A stretch of DNA of 18,721 nt, from assembly GCA_964628835.1 (NCBI GenBank), contig CAZVME010000064.1, positions 1 through 18,721 on the forward strand, in the 5' to 3' direction. Positions 14,761-18,721 of this stretch are shown here, one piece after another. Position 1 is the first letter of the stretch; each line of letters starts with the position of its first letter. The stretch is from JAAGZL01 sp964628835. GTDB taxonomy: Bacteria; Pseudomonadota; Gammaproteobacteria; Chromatiales; Chromatiaceae. Made by a program: the position numbers and the translations under genes. The notes beneath the pieces were generated by a model, which saw only the letters and a program-made list of their open reading frames with translations, ran no database searches and was not told the origin of the DNA.

Positions 14761-17181
14761 ATGAAGTTTGAACGAAAAACAATATGGATCTTGTTACCCC
14801 TGTTTTTTCCTCTCTGCGCCAATGCGCTTGGAGTAAAGGACATCAAGGTGTTCTCTGCTCTAAATCAACCTTTAAAAGCCAGAATAGCTCTGGTTTCAAT
14901 CAAAGACCTGGACCCCCAGGACATTCGGGTTCGTCTGGCCGCACCCGAGAAATTCGAAAAAGCTGGAATTGGTAGACCATATTTTCTTACCCGTCTCAAG
15001 TTTGAGACCATCGTAAAAGCGGATGGAACTGGCCACATCCAGGTCATATCCAGAGATATTGTACGTGAGCCGTATCTAGACTTTTTACTTGAAATAAGCT
15101 GGCGTGGGGGCTCTCTTATAAAGGAGTATGCCATCCTGCTTGATCCTGTCACCATGCGGCAGGCAACTGTAACACCAATAAAGAAGAGAACACCAAAACA
15201 GAAATCCCCTACACCTCCAGCAGAGAAAAAACAGACCTATGGCCCGGTAAAAAAAGCTGAGACCTTATGGGTTATCGCCCAAAGGACCAGACCGGACAGA
15301 TCTATCCCGATCAAACAGATGATAATGGCAATCCATCGCGACAACCCCAACGCCTTTGTGCGAGGCAATATCAACCTGCTGAAACAGGGTGCAACTCTAA
15401 ACATACCCGGCGTCAGGGCGATAAACCGCCTTAGCCCTGGCAGTGCCAAAAGGCTTTACCAGGAACAGGAGCAGGCCTGGAGAGACCAGCAGACCACAAC
15501 CACTGTAATCCAGAAGTATGCGCCTGAACCAAAAGAGAAAACACCTGACATAGCCAAGGAAGCCCTCCCGACTAAGACCATCAAGCCAGACACGGAAATA
15601 ACAGCTGCGCCAGTAATGGAACCGCCAGAGCATATGGTAACTCCGGAAGCCGATACCAGCACAGAGATGCAGCCTGCCACAGAAACAGACGAAGCGGTTG
15701 AGGATGCCAAGCTGAAGGTGGTGGCAACACCGGAGGGGCAGTTAGAAGAGATCCAGCAAACCCTGGACAGTAAGGTTTACCCCCAAGGGGAGGTCGAACA
15801 GCTACATGAATCCATAGCCGATACTGAGCAGGACATTACTGCTCTGGGTGCGATAAACCAGGACCTGATTAAGCTGCGCACTGCCCTACAGGCCAAAATT
15901 GCGCTGGTGCAGCAAGAGTTGGTTAAGACCAACCAGGCCATTGCCATTGTCTCCGGAAAGATGGACAGCAACGAGAGGGCTGAACCCAAGACCGATCTGA
16001 CTGCGACACCAGCTCCAACCCCAGAACAGGAACAGGAACAGGAACCAGTGTCGATACCGGCCCTGATTGAACCTGAAACCACATTGAACGATACCGCTGA
16101 GGCAGAGATAACCACCGAGAGATCTGGACAGGTTAGCCCAAGTGTAATATCACAGATCAGCCGGCCGGAGATTAAAGAATCTGCCGGAACACAGATCAAT
16201 ACCGATCTGGCAGAAATCGCAAGGATCAAAAAACTTGAGGAGGAGATAGAGGCGTTGAAATCTCAGGGTCAGATGCTGCAGGTGTTCAAGTATCTGGTCA
16301 TGGTTCTGGCCATTGCATTTCTCGTTGCCTTAGCCATGGTGATCATCAATAACAGGAGAAACCGCCCAGTAGCAAAAAGGCACCCACAGAAACCATATCT
16401 AGGCAGGTCAAAGCAGTCATCCTATTCCACCGACATACCAACAAACCCAGCAATCAGGGCACGGGAGAGTGAAGACACGGCCTTGGAGGTGCGACAGGAA
16501 ATGCCGTTTGATGCGACACATAGCGACGCTGAAGAGGTCATATCACAAAACGAACATCCAACCATGCTATCCAGTCATTTTGATGCACCGGCCAGTGACA
16601 AGCCTGAACCACACCCCGATGAACAGGATGATGATATACCGACCCCCAATACCATACTGTTTGAGTCCAGCCAGAACGAAGATGACCAGGACCTAGACTC
16701 CATCATCACTACTGTAGATGTATATCTTGCCTACCGGCGTCTTACGGAGGCGGAGTCAATTCTGCATAACTCCATTGAACAACATCCTGAGCTACCAGAA
16801 CTCAAGGCCAAACTGTTGGAGATTTACGCCTTTAAAAAGGACGCAGATCTGTTTACACGCTACCTGGAACGTTATCAGGAGGAGCTGACAACCAAGGCGC
16901 CAAAACTGTGGAAAAACATCCTGTCCCTAGCTGTGCAACTGATACCAGATCATGCATACGTTGCCGACATGCACAGCAGCCAGACGGACGAGCAGCCTGT
17001 AGCTGACTCAGACACGTCTCCCAACGCCAACCAAATTGATCTTGAAACAGACAAGCTGGTAGATGAACTGATTATTGGTGATATTCAAAGGCCTGAGGAT
17101 GAACTGTTCAGGATAGATCAGGACGACCAGGACACATTTGATATTGATCTGGACATGGATGAGCTCAACAAGAGTAAGTAA
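14761..17181 (+). CDS. fimV: FimV/HubP-family polar landmark protein
   Basis: FimV-type proteins are inner-membrane proteins with a periplasmic peptidoglycan-binding part and a cytoplasmic tail; they organise the cell pole, type IV pilus assembly and twitching. From the ATG at 14761 (GAGGG about 12 nt upstream) it has 806 residues with a signal peptide (cleavage after LCANA, about 22), the FimV N-terminal region (LGVKDIKVFSALNQPLKARI, then to about 130), a LysM domain at about 161-218, a long Glu/Thr/Pro-rich low-complexity stretch, a predicted coiled coil (about 330-390), one membrane helix (about 508-531), then an acidic cytoplasmic tail with a TPR-like helical repeat (DVYLAYRRLTEAESIL, about 650-710) and the FimV C-terminal motif around LVDEL. 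An upstream GTG at 14728 would bury the signal. It stands between rlmE and yhbY rather than near truA or asd. Confidence 0.88.
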   Translation: MKFERKTIWILLPLFFPLCANALGVKDIKVFSALNQPLKARIALVSIKDLDPQDIRVRLAAPEKFEKAGIGRPYFLTRLKFETIVKADGTGHIQVISRDIVREPYLDFLLEISWRGGSLIKEYAILLDPVTMRQATVTPIKKRTPKQKSPTPPAEKKQTYGPVKKAETLWVIAQRTRPDRSIPIKQMIMAIHRDNPNAFVRGNINLLKQGATLNIPGVRAINRLSPGSAKRLYQEQEQAWRDQQTTTTVIQKYAPEPKEKTPDIAKEALPTKTIKPDTEITAAPVMEPPEHMVTPEADTSTEMQPATETDEAVEDAKLKVVATPEGQLEEIQQTLDSKVYPQGEVEQLHESIADTEQDITALGAINQDLIKLRTALQAKIALVQQELVKTNQAIAIVSGKMDSNERAEPKTDLTATPAPTPEQEQEQEPVSIPALIEPETTLNDTAEAEITTERSGQVSPSVISQISRPEIKESAGTQINTDLAEIARIKKLEEEIEALKSQGQMLQVFKYLVMVLAIAFLVALAMVIINNRRNRPVAKRHPQKPYLGRSKQSSYSTDIPTNPAIRARESEDTALEVRQEMPFDATHSDAEEVISQNEHPTMLSSHFDAPASDKPEPHPDEQDDDIPTPNTILFESSQNEDDQDLDSIITTVDVYLAYRRLTEAESILHNSIEQHPELPELKAKLLEIYAFKKDADLFTRYLERYQEELTTKAPKLWKNILSLAVQLIPDHAYVADMHSSQTDEQPVADSDTSPNANQIDLETDKLVDELIIGDIQRPEDELFRIDQDDQDTFDIDLDMDELNKSK

Positions 17182-17339
17182 CTACATCTATTTACGCCAA
17201 TCAGTATTGCCTGCCCCAATACAGTGAGCCGCAGGACAGCCACAGACTATATGCCACACCATGAACCCTGCCACTGAAACTCTAAAATAGACCGATGGGT
17301 CCTGACAACTTTTTTCAAATAACATTGGTAAAACTGCGC

Positions 17340-17345
17340 TATAAT
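17340..17345 (+). promoter_or_regulatory. Probable -10 box of the yhbY promoter
   Basis: A perfect TATAAT lies 26 bp before the yhbY ATG, in the context GCGCTATAATCCGCC. No good -35 is found 16-18 bp upstream, so strength is uncertain. Confidence 0.45.
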
Positions 17346-17371
17346 CCGCCACTTTTCCCAGAGATACATAG

Positions 17372-17668
17372 ATGCCCATTACTGAACAACAACGCCGCAA
17401 GCTGAAAAAACTGGTTCACCACCTCAAACCGGTTGTCATGATCGGCCAAAAAGGTCTCAGCGAGAATGTACTAAACGAGATCGATATCGCCCTGGACTCA
17501 CACGAGCTCATCAAGATCAAGTTGAGTAGCGGAGATCGGGACAACAGACAAGAGATGATAGAGAGCATCTGCGAACAAACCGATGCAGAGTTCATCCACT
17601 CCATTGGACATATTGCAGCACTATATCGCAGACACCCAAAAAAACCGAAGATATCTATTGGTCAGTAG
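17372..17668 (+). CDS. yhbY: Ribosome assembly RNA-binding protein YhbY (CRM domain)
   Basis: YhbY is a small CRM-domain protein that binds pre-50S ribosomal particles. The 98-residue product is a single CRM domain: MPITEQQRRKLKKLVHHLKP, the RNA-binding GxxG loop as GQKG (25-28), then LSENVLNEIDIALDSHELIK and a C-terminal strand GHIAALYRRHPKK with a basic end. Start at the ATG at 17372 matches family length. In E. coli yhbY is divergent from rlmE and adjacent; here fimV has come between them. It ends with TAG and is convergent with the small secreted-protein gene. Confidence 0.94.
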   Translation: MPITEQQRRKLKKLVHHLKPVVMIGQKGLSENVLNEIDIALDSHELIKIKLSSGDRDNRQEMIESICEQTDAEFIHSIGHIAALYRRHPKKPKISIGQ

Positions 17669-17697
17669 CGCTTCCGTAGAACCTGGGCCACTGGCTA

Positions 17698-17719
17698 CGA
17701 ATATAGGTCTTAATATTCG
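17698..17719. terminator. Palindrome between convergent yhbY and the secreted-protein gene
   Basis: CGAATAT (17698-17704) and ATATTCG (17713-17719) form a perfect 7-bp stem with an 8-nt loop, in the 65-bp gap between two converging genes. It is AT-rich and lacks a T-run, so a bidirectional terminator role is only a possibility. Confidence 0.3.
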
Positions 17720-17733
17720 GCGAAATTCACCAC

Positions 17734-18081
17734 TCACTCTTCCATGGCTCTGTTCTTTACTGCTGCGGCTTTTTTGACCTTGGTCTTGACCAGGGCTTTT
17801 TTGAGCATCGCCTGAAATTTGACGTAACGCGCAGAGCCCTGAATTATCGGATCCGTACAACCCGTCCCCCAAAATGGCTTCCCCCCCTGGCGTATGCAAA
17901 GTGCTGCCGGGTCCGGGTGACGCACATCCGCAAAATTTTTACATTGTGGGGGAACTCCAGCACCCCGTGGAAACGCGCAACCAAGGGCTGACGCCGTACC
18001 CGGAATCGCCATGCCGAGGCCGGTAAAAAAGACCACACTCAGTGTTATCACCATAACGCTTTTGGTCAAAATTGTTTTCAT
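17734..18081 (-). CDS. Small exported protein of unknown function with four cysteines
   Basis: I do not recognise a family. The ATG at 18081 has a strong ribosome site (AGGGAGA, about 6 nt upstream), which supports a real gene. The 115 residues begin with a clear signal peptide (MKTILTKSVMVITLSVVF, then a likely cleavage after GTASA near residue 32). The mature part has four cysteines (35, 47, 62, 75) that could form two disulfides, a Gly/Pro-rich middle (FPRGAGVPPQ; IRQGGKPFWGTGC) and a lysine-rich C-terminal helix (about 86-110). The sequence before Cys35 (ALGC) is a poor lipobox, so a lipoprotein is less likely. Convergent with yhbY; no operon partner is seen. Export is inferred from sequence only. 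Confidence 0.7.
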   Translation of the reverse strand: MKTILTKSVMVITLSVVFFTGLGMAIPGTASALGCAFPRGAGVPPQCKNFADVRHPDPAALCIRQGGKPFWGTGCTDPIIQGSARYVKFQAMLKKALVKTKVKKAAAVKNRAMEE

Positions 18082-18661
18082 GGTATCTCCCTAATATATT
18101 CCGATTAATAGCTGATGCTGCCGATAACACCCGCCACGAACATTAACCAGGATAGATGAGTGCTATCATGTTAAAAAAGTATAGGCAGCCAACCTGAATT
18201 CAAACTGAACATAGCAACCAGCTAACTTTCAGCTTTCCCTTGTGAACCACAGCCTTAGAATAGCCAAGATTGGAAATAGCGCTACTGACAGTTAAGTGTG
18301 GGTGAGGGGTCGCAGATGCTAGGGGTCGGAGTCAATCCAGGCCACTGCTTTTGGTAATGCGGAAAATGGTGGTTGGTTTGACTCCGACCCAGACCCTGGC
18401 TTAGACCCCTGAATTGCAACAGGCCGCGTCCTTAGTAGCGGAGTTTTTCTTTAGCTGCCATTTGACCGCTTCTGGTACTTATTCGGAAATTTGTAACAAA
18501 GCTCTGAATGGCTCTGAATGGCTGCTTTTAGAGAGTATTGAAAGTAGGCCTCTACTAAACAACTGTAGGGTTACTTCTGAACTGATTTAGGTGTTTGCAA
18601 GGTCAAGTACAATTCCCCACAACTGAATCCAGATCGCATACAGGGATAAGCACAACCTAAT
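18082..18661. other. 580-bp intergenic region with repeats
   Basis: No gene is seen on either strand. It holds the REP-like palindrome at 18305-18410 and a perfect 10-bp tandem duplication (GCTCTGAATG twice, 18501-18520). The strong ribosome site of the secreted-protein gene is at its left edge; I see no clear promoter. Confidence 0.5.
18305..18410. repeat. REP-like palindrome (GGGGTCGGAGTC type)
   Basis: A perfect 13-bp inverted repeat, GGGTCGGAGTCAA at 18323-18335 and its complement at 18378-18390, continues inward to 16 of 17 matches. A second, outer pair AGGGGTC (18305-18311) and GACCCCT (18404-18410) frames it. The GGGGTC-plus-GGAGTC core resembles palindromes that in many gammaproteobacteria are scattered through intergenic DNA and lie beside REP-associated tyrosine transposases. 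No transposase is present here. Confidence 0.65.
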
Positions 18662-18721
18662 TTACTCGTATCTAACTTCCAGAATATCCATATGACGCGG
18701 GCCCTTCGGCGTTTCCACCAC
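18662..18721 (-). CDS. greA: C-terminal 19 codons of a gene running off the window, probably greA
   Basis: The frame is open from the window edge to a TAA at 18662-18664 and reads VVETPKGPRHMDILEVRYE. The ending resembles GreA-family C-termini (a TP-x-G turn, then a strand ending EVRY or similar). In E. coli greA is on the strand opposite yhbY and next to it, which matches this position and strand. GreA rescues stalled RNA polymerase by stimulating transcript cleavage. With only 19 residues visible, the name rests mainly on gene order. Confidence 0.5.
   Translation of the reverse strand: MVETPKGPRHMDILEVRYE

Noticed and set aside
15777..16229. 150-codon minus-strand frame opposite fimV
   Set aside because: Serine/cysteine-rich shadow of the low-complexity acidic region of fimV.

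Overview
The window reads as chromosome of a gammaproteobacterium. The housekeeping proteins are close to E. coli proteins in length and motifs, and the gene order glmM-folP-ftsH-rlmE / yhbY / (greA) matches the E. coli block. GC content is moderate. The lineage looks free-living or symbiotic, possibly a sulfur oxidiser, but that is only an impression and I cannot name a species.

Layout from left to right. Positions 1-804 hold a small Hpt phosphotransfer gene on the minus strand, cut by an in-frame amber codon, followed by a 135-bp non-coding element with terminal inverted repeats. Positions 805-6711 are a minus-strand run read in the order parE, a secreted CNP1-like protein, parC, arsM (topoisomerase IV subunits plus arsenite methyltransferase). 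Positions 6863-8992 are plus-strand xseB, ispA and folE2. Positions 9030-14273 are the minus-strand run rlmE, ftsH, folP, glmM, with a second hairpin element wedged between folP and glmM. After a 487-bp divergent leader come plus-strand fimV/hubP-like (14761-17181) and yhbY (17372-17668), then a minus-strand small secreted Cys-containing protein of unknown function (17734-18081). The last 580 bp are non-coding apart from a REP-like palindrome. The window ends in the last 19 codons of a minus-strand gene that by position and sequence is probably greA.

Most genes are core: chromosome decatenation (ParC/ParE), DNA repair (XseB), isoprenoid synthesis (IspA), folate synthesis (FolE2, FolP), cell-wall precursor synthesis (GlmM), membrane proteolysis (FtsH), and ribosome maturation (RlmE, YhbY). 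FolE2 and FolP are two steps of one pathway, encoded in separate convergent units. The accessory-looking parts are arsM tucked behind parC, the broken Hpt gene, three hairpin-forming repeats, the fimV gene sitting inside the rlmE-yhbY junction, and the unknown secreted protein. I found no CRISPR array, rRNA, tRNA, transposase or defence system. Nothing here can be claimed as a new system. The most unusual signals are the amber-split Hpt gene next to the inverted-repeat element, and the parC-arsM linkage.
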